From: Streptomyces sp. HD | GTDB taxonomy: Bacteria > Actinomycetota > Actinomycetes > Streptomycetales > Streptomycetaceae | DNA: 64,000 nucleotides | Assembly: GCF_028369295.1 (NCBI RefSeq) | Contig: NZ_JAQMYP010000019.1 | Coordinates: 62,001-126,000, forward strand | Direction: 5' to 3' | Part shown: positions 18,097 to 26,794 of the stretch, piece after piece | How the letters are laid out: each line of letters opens with the position of its first letter | Position numbering within the stretch: the first letter of the stretch is position 1 | The notes under the pieces: generated by a model | The model's database searches: none | The model's input: the letters and a program-made list of their open reading frames with translations, nothing else | Told to the model about the DNA's origin: nothing | Made by a program: the position numbers and the translations under genes

Positions 18097-18207
18097 ATGC
18101 GCACTGCGTTCATGTCCACCCAGGAAGGCACCACCCCCTCATCGAAGGACATGACGCTTCGTGCATTTGCTCAACCTCGGGATCCTCGCCCATGTCGACG
18201 CGGGTAA
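18097..18207 (+). CDS. Putative leader peptide overlapping the resistance gene
   Basis: A 36-codon ORF starting with ATG at 18097, with a good GAGGAG ribosome-binding site 6 nt upstream. It ends with TAA at 18205-18207, inside the start of the resistance gene (GTG at 18161) and in a different frame. The site before this ORF is better than that before the main gene (GAAGGA, 11 nt spacing). This arrangement suits translational coupling: ribosomes stalled by a drug in the leader would change access to the main start. The composition is Thr/Ser-rich in the middle and Arg/Pro-rich at the end. It is not homologous to anything I recognise. Confidence 0.45.
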   Translation: MRTAFMSTQEGTTPSSKDMTLRAFAQPRDPRPCRRG

Positions 18208-20182
18208 GACCAGCCTGACCGAGCGCCTGCTGCACTCGGCCGGCGTGATCGACGAGATCGGCAGCGTCGACGCCGGAAACACGCAGACCGATTCCCTCGC
18301 GCTGGAGCGGCAGCGCGGCATCACCATCAAGTCCGCCGTGGTCTCCTTCGCGCTCGGCGACGTGACGGTCAACCTCATCGACACCCCCGGCCACCCCGAC
18401 TTCATCGCCGAGGTGGAGCGGGTGCTCGGCGTGCTCGACGGGGCCGTCCTGGTCGTCTCCGCCGTCGAGGGCGTACAGCCCCAGACCCGCGTCCTGATGC
18501 GCACGCTGCAGCGGCTGCGCATCCCCACGCTGGTCTTCGTCAACAAGATCGACCGACGCGGGGCACGCTACGACGCCGTCCTGCGGGCCGTCCGGGAACG
18601 GCTGACGGCGGACGTCGTCCCGATGGGCACGGCCGACGCCCTCGGCGCCCGCGCCGCCCGCTTCGTCCCCGGCCTCGCCCCGTCGGCCCTCGACGTCCTC
18701 GCCGACCACGACGACGCGCTGCTGACCGCGTACGTCGAGGGCACGGTCTCCCACGGCCGCCTCCGCGCCGCCCTCGCCGACCAGACCCGGCAGGCGCTGG
18801 TCCACCCCGTGTACTTCGGCTCCGCCGTCACGGGCGCCGGCGTCGACGCGCTGGTCGACGGCATCAGGGAACTGCTGCCCGCCGCGGGCGGCGACCCCGA
18901 GGCGCCGGTCTCGGGCACCGTCTTCAAGGTGGAGCGCGGCCCGGCGGGGGAGAAGGTCGCGTACGCGCGAATGTTCTCCGGCACCCTGCGCACCCGCGAC
19001 CGCATCCGCTTCGGCGCCGGCGAGCCGAGCGAGGACGAATCGAGAGACGGCGCATCGAGCGACGGCGACACCCGCGCCGAGGGCCGGATCACCGCGATCA
19101 GCGTCTTCGACCAGGGCACGGACAGCAGGGACGACCTGGTGCCGGCGGGCCGGATCGCCAAGCTGTGGGGGCTGGCCGACATCCGGATCGGCGACGCGAT
19201 CGGCGAGCCCCGCAAGGCGTACGGGCACTACTTCGCGCCGCCCACCCTCGAAACGATCGTCGCCCCGGCCGACGGCACGGACCGGCGCGCCCTGCACCGC
19301 GCGCTCACCCGGCTCGCCGAACAGGACCCGCTGATCGGCCTGCGGCACGACGAGGTACGGCAGGAGACCTTCGTCTCGCTGTACGGCGAGGTGCAGAAGG
19401 AGGTCATCCAGGCCACGCTCGCCGACGACTTCGGCCTCGACGTCACCTTCCGCGAGACGACACCGCTGTGCGTGGAGCGGCCGGTCGGCCCGGGCGCGGC
19501 GGTCGAGTTCAACAAGAAGGACGCGAACCCCTTCCTCGCGACGGTCGGCCTGCGCGTCGACCCGGCGCCCGTCGGATCCGGTGTGCGGTTCCGGCTGGAG
19601 GTGGAGCTGGGCTCCATGCCGTACGCCTTCTTCAAGGCCGTCGAGGACACCGTCCGCGAGAGTCTCGGTCAGGGTCTGCACGGCTGGCAGGTCCCCGACT
19701 GTACGGTCACCATGACCCACTCCGGCTACTCGCCCCGGCAGAGCCACGCCCACCAGGGCTTCGACAAGAGCATGTCCAGCACCGGCTACGACTTCCGGGG
19801 CCTGACCCCGCTGGTGCTGATCGAGGCCCTGCGCCGCGCGGGCACCCGGGTGCACGAGCCCATGCACCGCTTCCGCCTGGAGGCCCCGGCCGACACCCTG
19901 GCCGCCGTGCTGCCGGTGCTGGCCAGGCTGCGCGCGGTGCCGCAGAGCACCGAGACGCGCGGTGCGTCCTGCGCGCTGGAGGGCTCGGTGCCCGCGGCCC
20001 ATGTGCACGAACTGGAGCAGCAGTTGCCCGGGCTGACGCGCGGCGAGGGCGAGCTGGAGAGCGCCTTCGACCACTACGCGCCCGCCCCGCGCGGCACGGT
20101 CCCGGAGCGTCGGCGCACCGACCTCAATCCGCTGAACCGTAAGGAGTATCTGCTCAATCTGACGCGCAGAGTGAGTAACTGA
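18161..20182 (+). CDS. Tetracycline-type ribosomal protection protein (OtrA/TetM family GTPase)
   Basis: Protein of 673 residues, slightly longer than typical TetM/OtrA (~640-665). It is an EF-G-like translational GTPase. G1 is AHVDAGKTSLTE near residue 10, G2 region is ERQRGITI, G3 is DTPGHPDF near 75 and G4 is NKID near 130. The C-terminal half has an EF-G domain IV-like segment and the family segment SGYSPRQSHAHQGFDKSMSS, cut here as SGYSPRQ then KSMSS. Such proteins release tetracyclines from the 30S A site. A short acidic insertion (SEDESRDGASSDGD) sits in domain II near 290-300. The GTG start is inside a leader ORF. The TetM/OtrA fold is clear. Whether it confers resistance or protects against a related drug is inferred. 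Confidence 0.85.
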   Translation: MHLLNLGILAHVDAGKTSLTERLLHSAGVIDEIGSVDAGNTQTDSLALERQRGITIKSAVVSFALGDVTVNLIDTPGHPDFIAEVERVLGVLDGAVLVVSAVEGVQPQTRVLMRTLQRLRIPTLVFVNKIDRRGARYDAVLRAVRERLTADVVPMGTADALGARAARFVPGLAPSALDVLADHDDALLTAYVEGTVSHGRLRAALADQTRQALVHPVYFGSAVTGAGVDALVDGIRELLPAAGGDPEAPVSGTVFKVERGPAGEKVAYARMFSGTLRTRDRIRFGAGEPSEDESRDGASSDGDTRAEGRITAISVFDQGTDSRDDLVPAGRIAKLWGLADIRIGDAIGEPRKAYGHYFAPPTLETIVAPADGTDRRALHRALTRLAEQDPLIGLRHDEVRQETFVSLYGEVQKEVIQATLADDFGLDVTFRETTPLCVERPVGPGAAVEFNKKDANPFLATVGLRVDPAPVGSGVRFRLEVELGSMPYAFFKAVEDTVRESLGQGLHGWQVPDCTVTMTHSGYSPRQSHAHQGFDKSMSSTGYDFRGLTPLVLIEALRRAGTRVHEPMHRFRLEAPADTLAAVLPVLARLRAVPQSTETRGASCALEGSVPAAHVHELEQQLPGLTRGEGELESAFDHYAPAPRGTVPERRRTDLNPLNRKEYLLNLTRRVSN

Positions 20183-20256
20183 GCCGACAGAGGGGGAACT
20201 TACTCATGGGTCAGGTGGTATTGACGGTGTCCTGATATCGCCGGACTGTAGTGGAC

Positions 20257-22116
20257 ATGCCGAACATTCGGACGCGTCTACTGATTGTCCTGGTCGTCCT
20301 CTTCGGATCCCTGTCGGTGGCGGGCCCCACTCCCGCCACCGCCGCCCCCCTCCCCGACTCCCTCTGGTTCGACGAAACGCCCCTCACCGTGCAGAACGGC
20401 CGCTTCGTCGACGGCAACGGCCGCGAGGTCGTGCTGCGCGGCTACAACGTCTCCGGCGAGACGAAGCTGAAGGAGAACAACGGTCTGCCCTTCGCGTCGA
20501 CCGCCGACGCGAAGAAGTCCGCGACCGCGCTGCGCGCCCTCGGCGGCGGCAATTCGGTGCGCTTCCTGCTCTCCTGGGCCTACGCGGAGCCCGTGCGCGG
20601 CCAGGTGGACACCGCCTACCTCGCCAAGGCCACCGACCAGATACGCGCCTTCCTGGACGCCGGGATCCGCGTGTACCCCGACTTCCACCAGGACCTCTAC
20701 TCCCGCTGGCTGTTCGACACCGACAGCTGGTACACCGGCGACGGCGCCCCCAGGTGGGCGGTCGACCTCGGGAACTATCCCGACGAATACTGCGGGATCT
20801 GCCCGTTCTGGGGCCAGAACATCACCTCGAACGAAGCCGTCAAGCGGTCGACGTACGACTTCTGGCACAACAAGTACGGCCTCCAGGACGCCTTCCTCGA
20901 CACCGCCCAGAAGACGATGACGTACCTCAGGCAGAACCTCACCGCCGACCGGTTCGCGGGCGTCGTCGGGTTCGACCCGTGGAACGAGCCGCACGCGGGC
21001 AGCTACGACTCCGGCCAGACCAGCCGGAAGTGGGAGAAGGACGTGCTGTGGCCGTTCTACGTCAAGTTCCGCGCCCGCATGGACGCGGCGGGCTGGCAGG
21101 CCAAGCCGGCCTTCGTCGAGCCCAACCTCTTCTGGAACGCCAACATCGACTTCCAGAAGGAGGAGGGCGGACTGCTGGACGCCGGCACACTCGGCCCGCG
21201 CTACGTCTTCAACACCCACTTCTACGACCAGAAGGCCATCTCCGGCGTCTTCATGTGGGGCAAGGCGCAGGACGGGCAGTACACGGGCGACTTCGGGACC
21301 GTCCGCGACCGCGCCTCCGCCACCGGGACGGCCGCGATCATCAGCGAGTTCGGGCACCCGCTCACCGGATCCGTCTCCGACAAGGCGCCGACGGTCCACA
21401 AGGCGATGTACCAGGCCCTCGACTCCCGGGTGAAGGGCGCCGACTGGTGGTCGAACCCGGCGGGATCCGGTCCCGTCCTCTCCGGCTCCCAGTGGCAGTG
21501 GGACATCTACAACGGCCGTCACCACGAGCTGATGAACGACAACCCCGACAAGGTGCAGACCGACGGCGACGCCTGGAACGGCGAGGACCTCTCCGCCGTA
21601 CGCCTCGACGACTCGGGCGCCGCGGCGCTGCGCCAGGACGCCCGGCTGCTCGACCGGATCTACCCGACCGCCACCTCCGGCTCGACGATCGCCTTCACCT
21701 ACGAGGACCGCTCCCGGGACGGCTCGACGACCCTGACCTGGAACCCGGTACCCAGCTCACTGCCGAACGTCGCGCGGCTGGTCGGATCCGGGCAGTACGG
21801 GCTGCTGCTGTGGCGCTCCGGCAGCGGCACGGCACCGACCGAACTGCACCTTCCGGCGTCCTTCCCGACCGGCTCCACGACCGTGGTCTCCGACCTGGGC
21901 ACGGCATTCGCGCCACCGTCCTACACCTCGGCCACCCCCGTCGGCGTGGCCGCGGAACCGGGCGGCACGGGCAGCCGCCGGCTGCTGCTCACCGACTCGG
22001 ACTCCGGGGTCGCGCACTACGCGCTGGTGACGAACGGAGCGACCGCGCCGTCGGCCGCTCTGCTGAACGCGGCCAGGTCCGAACTCTCCGCGTGGGCCGC
22101 GCGGAACGCCGGATAA
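20257..22116 (+). CDS. Secreted GH5-family glycoside hydrolase (endoglycoceramidase/cellulase-like)
   Basis: Protein of 619 residues with a signal peptide (charged start, LLIVLVVLFGSLSVA, cleavage near ATAAP). The catalytic domain spans roughly 35-430. The acid/base Glu is in FDPWNEPHAG near 240 and the nucleophile Glu is in IISEFGHPL near 365. The conserved RWLF and FHQDLYSRW segments resemble endoglycoceramidase-type GH5 enzymes. A beta-sandwich-like C-terminal part follows, as in that subfamily. The ATG at 20257 is chosen over the GTG at 20251. A TTGACG box at 20221 and an AT-richer hexamer near 20247 lie just before it, so transcription may start at or near the ATG. The substrate could be glycolipid or beta-glucan. 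Confidence 0.8.
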   Translation: MPNIRTRLLIVLVVLFGSLSVAGPTPATAAPLPDSLWFDETPLTVQNGRFVDGNGREVVLRGYNVSGETKLKENNGLPFASTADAKKSATALRALGGGNSVRFLLSWAYAEPVRGQVDTAYLAKATDQIRAFLDAGIRVYPDFHQDLYSRWLFDTDSWYTGDGAPRWAVDLGNYPDEYCGICPFWGQNITSNEAVKRSTYDFWHNKYGLQDAFLDTAQKTMTYLRQNLTADRFAGVVGFDPWNEPHAGSYDSGQTSRKWEKDVLWPFYVKFRARMDAAGWQAKPAFVEPNLFWNANIDFQKEEGGLLDAGTLGPRYVFNTHFYDQKAISGVFMWGKAQDGQYTGDFGTVRDRASATGTAAIISEFGHPLTGSVSDKAPTVHKAMYQALDSRVKGADWWSNPAGSGPVLSGSQWQWDIYNGRHHELMNDNPDKVQTDGDAWNGEDLSAVRLDDSGAAALRQDARLLDRIYPTATSGSTIAFTYEDRSRDGSTTLTWNPVPSSLPNVARLVGSGQYGLLLWRSGSGTAPTELHLPASFPTGSTTVVSDLGTAFAPPSYTSATPVGVAAEPGGTGSRRLLLTDSDSGVAHYALVTNGATAPSAALLNAARSELSAWAARNAG

Positions 22117-22126
22117 CAACCGCCGA

Positions 22127-22157
22127 TTGACCCTCCCCTTACGTCAGGCTGCACTCT
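22127..22157 (+). promoter_or_regulatory. MerR/TipA-type promoter with 19-bp spacer
   Basis: TTGACC at 22127-22132 and CACTCT at 22152-22157 are separated by 19 bp, the over-long spacing that MerR-family activators correct by twisting DNA. The spacer holds CCTTACGTCAGG, a partial dyad (CCT/AGG) placed as expected for an autoregulated tipA-like promoter. Confidence 0.55.
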
Positions 22158-22181
22158 GTACCCCGACGAAAGGGCAGGTGA

Positions 22182-22970
22182 ATGAGTTACTCCGTGGGGC
22201 AGGTCTCGGCCTTCGCCGGGGTGACCGTGCGCACGCTGCACCACTACGACCGGGCGGGACTGCTCTCGCCCAGTGGCCGCAGCGGCGCCGGTTACCGGCT
22301 GTACGACGACACCGACCTGGCCAGGCTCCAGCAGATCCTCTTCTACCGTGAACTCGGTTTCTCCCTCGACGAGATCGCCAAGATCCTCAAGGACCCGCAG
22401 GCCAACGCCCTGGACCAACTCCGGGCCCGGCTACGGCAGCTGAGTGAGGAGATCGGCCGGCTCCAGCGGCTGGCCGAGGTGGCCGAGCAGGCCATCGAGG
22501 TCCAGCAGACGGGCGTCGAGCTGACCCCCGAGGAACGCTTCGACGTCTTCGGCGAGATCGGCTTCGACCTCTCCTACGCCACCGAGGCACAGCTCAAGTG
22601 GCAGGACTCGCCCGGCCAGAAGGAATCCATGGCCCGCGCCGCCGCCCACACCAAGGAGGACTGGCGGCAGCTCATGGGCGAGGCCGCCGCCTGGCGTGGC
22701 GAGCTGCTCGCCGCCTTCGACGAGGGCGAACCCGCCGACGGTGAGCGGGCGACGGACCTCGCCGAGGAGCACCGGCTGCACATCGCCCGCTGGTTCACCA
22801 CCTGTCCGCCCGACATGCACCGGCGTATCGCGGACGACTTCGCCGCCGACCCGCGCGCGTTCGCGCTCGTCGTACCGCCGTCCCGGCAACGGCCCGGCCT
22901 CGCCGCCTACTTGCGCAAGGCCGTCCACGCGAACGCGGCCCGCCGCGCGCACCATGAGGAGCACGGATGA
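22182..22970 (+). CDS. TipA-like MerR-family regulator with TipAS antibiotic-binding domain
   Basis: Protein of 262 residues. The N-terminal MerR winged helix (SVGQVSAFAGVTVRTLHHYD, then a coiled-coil dimerisation helix at about 75-110) is followed by a TipAS-type helical domain from about 115 (LTPEERFDVFGE to the C-terminus). TipAS domains bind thiopeptides and related cationic drugs. The protein is expected to activate its own promoter, and a MerR-like promoter lies just upstream. The stop codon overlaps the start of a glycosyltransferase gene (ATGA), so drug sensing is tied to that enzyme. Confidence 0.9.
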   Translation: MSYSVGQVSAFAGVTVRTLHHYDRAGLLSPSGRSGAGYRLYDDTDLARLQQILFYRELGFSLDEIAKILKDPQANALDQLRARLRQLSEEIGRLQRLAEVAEQAIEVQQTGVELTPEERFDVFGEIGFDLSYATEAQLKWQDSPGQKESMARAAAHTKEDWRQLMGEAAAWRGELLAAFDEGEPADGERATDLAEEHRLHIARWFTTCPPDMHRRIADDFAADPRAFALVVPPSRQRPGLAAYLRKAVHANAARRAHHEEHG

Positions 22971-24166
22971 GGATTCTGATCGCCGCCGCAGGTTCACGCG
23001 GCGACGTCGCACCGTACACAGGGCTGGGGGCGGGCCTGCGCGAGGCCGGACACGACGTCACCCTCGCCACGACGGACGCCTTCGCACCGCTGGTACGGGA
23101 GGCGGGCCTGGGCTTTCGGAGTCTGCCCACCCGGCCCCAGGGCCAGGGCGGAGTCGAGGGCAGGCGTGAACTGATGCGCGCGGCGGCCGCGTTCGTCACG
23201 GAGCTGGGCCGGGGGTTCGCCGACGCGGTGGACCCGGGCACGGACCTGCTTCTGCTCTCGGTGACGACGGCACCGCTCGGCGCGCATGTGGCCGAAGCCC
23301 TCGGCATCCGGACGATCGGCGCCTACCTCCAGCCGACCGCCGCGACCGGTGCCTTCCCGCCCAACGTCATGGGCACCCGCTCCCTCGGCCGCCTCGGCAA
23401 CCGCATCGCCGGACGCTTCGCCCTGCGCATGGCCGACCGCGTCTACACCGAGGCCGTCACCGAACTGCGCAGCCGCCTGGACCTGCCCTCGCTCGCCCCC
23501 TCCGGGATGCGCCGCCGCCAGGAGCGCGCGAACAAGCCCGTCCTGCACGGCTTCAGTACGGCGCTGGTGCCGCGCCCGGCCGACTGGCGCGCGGGACTCG
23601 ACGTCGTCGGAAACTGGTGGCCGTACGTCGCGCCGGAGCGTCGGCTGCCCGCCGAGGTGGAGGACTTCCTCGCGGCCGGAGCGCGCCCGGTGTTCATCGG
23701 CTTCGGCAGCATGGGAGCGGGACACGGGGAGCGGCTGAGCGGGATCGCCGTCCGGGCACTGCGCCGGGCCGGGCTGCGCGGCATCCTCCAGTCGGGCGGT
23801 GCCGGACTCGCGGCCGACGGCGACGATGTCCTGACCATCGGCGACGTACCGCACGCGTTGCTGTTCCCGAGGGTGGCCGCCGTGGTCCATCACGCCGGGG
23901 CGGGCACCGCGGCGGCAGCCCTGCGGGCGGGGGCGCCCGGGATACCGGTGCCGGTGACGGCGGACCAGCCGTTCTGGGCGGCACGGCTGGCGGCGATCGG
24001 CGCGGCCACCGACCCGATCCCCTTCGCGTCCCTCACCGCAGAGCGGCTCGCCGACGCGCTCGGACGGGCCGTACGGCAGCAGACGTACGCCCGGGCCGCC
24101 TCGGTCGCCGCGCAGCACATGGCGACCGAGGACGGCGTGGGGGCGGTGCTCAAGGCGCTGGGTTGA
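22967..24166 (+). CDS. UGT/MGT-type glycosyltransferase (GT1-like), first copy
   Basis: Protein of 399 residues, GT-B fold. The N-terminal acceptor domain starts with AAGSRGDVAPYTGLG. The C-terminal nucleotide-sugar domain carries HHAGAGTAAAALRAGAP near 305-321 and a DQPFW segment, typical of macrolide and sterol UDP-glycosyltransferases. It is coupled (ATGA) to the TipA-like regulator, suggesting inducible glycosylation and inactivation of a drug. It is clearly paralogous to the glycosyltransferase at 26,795-28,018, which shares the SRGDVAPYTGLG start. The acceptor is unknown. Confidence 0.85.
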   Translation: MRILIAAAGSRGDVAPYTGLGAGLREAGHDVTLATTDAFAPLVREAGLGFRSLPTRPQGQGGVEGRRELMRAAAAFVTELGRGFADAVDPGTDLLLLSVTTAPLGAHVAEALGIRTIGAYLQPTAATGAFPPNVMGTRSLGRLGNRIAGRFALRMADRVYTEAVTELRSRLDLPSLAPSGMRRRQERANKPVLHGFSTALVPRPADWRAGLDVVGNWWPYVAPERRLPAEVEDFLAAGARPVFIGFGSMGAGHGERLSGIAVRALRRAGLRGILQSGGAGLAADGDDVLTIGDVPHALLFPRVAAVVHHAGAGTAAAALRAGAPGIPVPVTADQPFWAARLAAIGAATDPIPFASLTAERLADALGRAVRQQTYARAASVAAQHMATEDGVGAVLKALG

Positions 24167-24192
24167 TCAGCCGGGCCGACCAGCCGGGGTGA

Positions 24193-25443
24193 TCAGCCGG
24201 CCGACGGACTGGTCCAACCGGCCGGCACCTGGGCCGGCCGGACCCGCTGCGGGTGGTCGCCGACCGGGACGGACACGGTCTTCTGGCCGGTGGCGAAGTC
24301 GATGGCCGTCACCTGGTCGGTGCCGCTCTCGGAGACGATGCAGGACTTGCCGTCACCGCTGACCGTGGCCCAGTAGGGCTTGGACGCGGTGACCAGCGGC
24401 CCCTCCTGGAGTGTGGTGCGGTTCACGACCGTGGCGTAGTCGTCCATCGTGCCCGCGACACACAGCTTGCTGCCGTCGGGGCTCATCGAAATGCCGTGGT
24501 GGCGCGAGTCGTTGACGAAGGTGGTGCGGTCGTCGCTGGTCGCCGGGTTCTTCGGCAGGGTCTTGGTACGGGTGATCTTGTCGGTGGCCAGGTCGTACTC
24601 GAAGAAGCCGTTGAAGAACGACACCTGGAAGTACAGCTTCGACTCGTCCGGCGAGAACACGGCCGGCCGGACCGCGTCGGAGTGGTCCGTCAGACCGATC
24701 GCGTCCAGCCGCGGACGCATGTCGATCACCTTGACCTGCTGGTACGTCGTCGCGTCGACGACGGTGATGCGCCGGTCGCCCTTCGTCCAGTCCAGCCACG
24801 GGGCGTCGGTCTGCGTGTTCACATCGCCGATCGCCATGTTGTAGATGTACTTGCCGTCCTTGGTGAAGATGTTCTCGTGCGGCTTGTCGCCGGTCGCGAA
24901 CCTGCCCAGCTGCTTGCCGGTCTCGATGTCCAGCACATGCACGGTGTTGGAGGTGGAGGCCGACACCGCGACCCGTTTGCCGTCGGGGGAGACGGCCATG
25001 TGGTCGGCGCGGTAACCGGTCACGGGGAAGCGCCAGTTGATGTCTCCGGTGGCCAGGTCGATGGACACGACGTCGGCGAAGCTCGGCCGGGAGACCACCA
25101 TCGAGGTGCCGTCGGGCGTGGAGTACATGTCGTCCACGAACTGGTCGTGGCCCTCGCCGACGCTGTTGCGGATCGCCATGAAGTAGATCCACTTGATCGG
25201 ATCGACGTTGATCTCCGCCATCCGCTCGTCCTTGTCGGGGACGACGTCGATACGGCCGATCTTCGCGAAGTCGCCGGAGGACTTGATGACGTCGGCGGTG
25301 CCGTCCCAGTTGTTGCCGACGAACAGCACCTCACGCAGGGCGGCGGAGGAGCCGGCGGCGGTGGCGGTGGTCGCGGGCGCGGTGACGGTCAGGGCGAGCG
25401 CGGCGGCTACGGAGCACAGGTGCCTGGATCTGATGGCAGGCAT
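24193..25443 (-). CDS. Secreted YncE-like beta-propeller protein
   Basis: Protein of 416 residues. The ATG at 25443 has GGGAG upstream and begins a signal peptide (AALALTVTAPATTATAA). The open frame runs further upstream but with non-protein-like content. Repeated YVTN-type strands are visible (VSPDGKRVAVSAS, FTKDGKYIYNMAI, FSPDESKLYFQVS, MSPDGSKLCVAGT), predicting a seven-bladed propeller of the cytochrome-D1-like type. It probably binds a ligand or partner outside the cell. No catalytic residues are evident. It is convergent with the glycosyltransferase gene and divergent from the TetR regulator, which is the likely controller. Confidence 0.8.
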   Translation of the reverse strand: MPAIRSRHLCSVAAALALTVTAPATTATAAGSSAALREVLFVGNNWDGTADVIKSSGDFAKIGRIDVVPDKDERMAEINVDPIKWIYFMAIRNSVGEGHDQFVDDMYSTPDGTSMVVSRPSFADVVSIDLATGDINWRFPVTGYRADHMAVSPDGKRVAVSASTSNTVHVLDIETGKQLGRFATGDKPHENIFTKDGKYIYNMAIGDVNTQTDAPWLDWTKGDRRITVVDATTYQQVKVIDMRPRLDAIGLTDHSDAVRPAVFSPDESKLYFQVSFFNGFFEYDLATDKITRTKTLPKNPATSDDRTTFVNDSRHHGISMSPDGSKLCVAGTMDDYATVVNRTTLQEGPLVTASKPYWATVSGDGKSCIVSESGTDQVTAIDFATGQKTVSVPVGDHPQRVRPAQVPAGWTSPSAG

Positions 25444-25531
25444 GACTGCTCCCTTTCTCTGGGTGGGCGTCATGAGTGGGGCATGCCAAAGGAAGAAGGG
25501 TGCGGCGGAACGGCGAAGCAGGGCGGTGAAT

Positions 25532-25572
25532 CTGAACACCAGTGCTTTCAGAATCAACTTACTGAAAAGTAA
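25532..25572. promoter_or_regulatory. Paired inverted repeats, candidate TetR operators
   Basis: Two dyads lie in an AT-richer stretch between divergent genes. One is CTGAA (25532-25536) with TTCAG (25547-25551). The other is TTACTGAAAAGTAA at 25559-25572, with perfect 5-bp arms. They are 79-119 bp before the TetR gene and 89-129 bp before the propeller gene, so one regulator could control both. Confidence 0.5.
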
Positions 25573-25650
25573 GGAAGGGGGTCCCTTCTCCACAAGACTG
25601 CGGACACGACAAAATTGGCCGTCGGGTCGGCGAGGTGGTGGGAGGACAGT

Positions 25651-26316
25651 GTGGCGGGCAGGATCAAGGCGCCCACCGGCCGCTACGGCGGCAAGTCGGC
25701 CGAGGAACGACAGGCCGAGCGGCGTCGCCGCTTCCTGGACGCGGCGCTCCAGATGTTCGGCGACGGCCCCGGCTACCGCAGCACGACGGTCGCGGCGCTG
25801 AGCGAGGCCGCGGGCCTGTCGACCCGTCAGTTCTACGAGGAGTTCCGCACCCTTGAGGACGTCCTGGCCGCCCTGCACCTCCAGGTCAACGGGTGGGCGC
25901 AGGAAGCCGTCCTGGCGGTGGCCGCCGACGAGACCGAACTGCCCCTCGCCGAGCGGGCCACCGCGATCTTCCGCGCGTACGCCGCGAACGTCACGTCCGA
26001 CCCGCGCCGCATTCGCATCACGTTCGTCGAGATCGTCGGCGTCAGCCCACGCATGGAGCAGCAGCGCCTCGCCCGCCGCGCCCAGTGGATCGACCTCGTC
26101 TGCGCCGAGGTGGCGGCCGCCGTCGCGCGCGGGGAGGCGGCGCCCCGCGACTACCGCCTCGCCGTGACCGCGTTCATCGGCAGCGTCAACGGGCTGCTGC
26201 ACGACTGGAGCGCGGGGTGGGTGGACGCGACCCTGGACGAGGTCGTCGACGAACTCGTCCGTCTGCTCCTCGGCGTCATCCTTCAGCCGTCGGATCCGCG
26301 GATCGCCGGGGCCTGA
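25651..26316 (+). CDS. TetR-family transcriptional regulator
   Basis: Protein of 221 residues. The GTG at 25651 is chosen because GGAGGA ends 4 nt before it. The earlier TTG at 25615 lacks such a site. The N-terminal helix-turn-helix is visible (FLDAALQMFGDG then STTVAALSEAAGLSTRQFY, about 35-75), followed by an all-helical ligand domain. It is divergent from the secreted propeller gene, with two palindromes between them, so it probably represses that gene and itself. The inducer is unknown. Confidence 0.88.
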   Translation: MAGRIKAPTGRYGGKSAEERQAERRRRFLDAALQMFGDGPGYRSTTVAALSEAAGLSTRQFYEEFRTLEDVLAALHLQVNGWAQEAVLAVAADETELPLAERATAIFRAYAANVTSDPRRIRITFVEIVGVSPRMEQQRLARRAQWIDLVCAEVAAAVARGEAAPRDYRLAVTAFIGSVNGLLHDWSAGWVDATLDEVVDELVRLLLGVILQPSDPRIAGA

Positions 26317-26351
26317 CGGTACCGCTGGGACCAACGCGGGGCGGAGAGAGG

Positions 26352-26681
26352 TCAGTCCTCGCCGGTCCCCTCGTCGCCGCCGCTGTCGGCCGCACTGCTG
26401 ACGACCTTGAAGTCCTTGTCGAGATGGACGTCGGTCCGCTTGCCGTTGTCGAGGGTGACCTCGACCTCGTAGTACGCGTCCTCGTCGCCGACCTCGGTGC
26501 CTGTGACCCTGCCGCCACCGGTGTGGTCCAGTGCGGCGGAGCTCGCCTTCGGGAGCGCGCTGCCCGTGATGGGCGGCTCGGAGTCGTCCCCGCCGGCGGT
26601 GGCCACGGCGAGTCCGGTGCCGCCGCCGATGAGCGCGGCCGAGATCACGCCGGCGACGATCCACTTGCCCTTGCGCTTCAT
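26352..26681 (-). CDS. Small PepSY-domain membrane or secreted protein
   Basis: Protein of 109 residues. An N-terminal KRKGK start and hydrophobic helix (WIVAGVISAALIGGGTGLAV) anchor or export it. A PepSY-type segment follows (VTGTEVGDEDAYYEVEVTLD, then GKRTDVHLDKDFKVV, about 60-95) with an acidic tail. PepSY domains modulate extracellular proteases and often sit with two-component systems. None is adjacent here, but three tandem GCTGAACG repeats upstream suggest control by an OmpR-family response regulator encoded elsewhere. Confidence 0.75.
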   Translation of the reverse strand: MKRKGKWIVAGVISAALIGGGTGLAVATAGGDDSEPPITGSALPKASSAALDHTGGGRVTGTEVGDEDAYYEVEVTLDNGKRTDVHLDKDFKVVSSAADSGGDEGTGED

Positions 26682-26760
26682 GTCCGCTCCCTGTGCCCGC
26701 GCGGGTGCGGTGCCGCTCTGTCGTACGGTCCGACCTGCGGTTCCAGGATGCGACGCGCCT

Positions 26761-26789
26761 GCTGAACGCCTGCTGAACGAAGCTGAACG
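26761..26789. promoter_or_regulatory. Three tandem GCTGAACG repeats, candidate response-regulator site
   Basis: GCTGAACG occurs at 26761-26768, 26772-26779 and 26782-26789. The 10-11 bp period puts all copies on one face of the helix, the classic layout for OmpR/PhoB-type regulators. The site is 80-108 bp before the PepSY start. The end of the neighbouring glycosyltransferase gene is at 26795. Confidence 0.6.
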
Positions 26790-26794
26790 GGGAT

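Noticed and set aside
18110..20074. A 654-codon antisense frame over the ribosomal protection gene
   Set aside because: Low-complexity shadow. GTPase motifs on the + strand are unambiguous.
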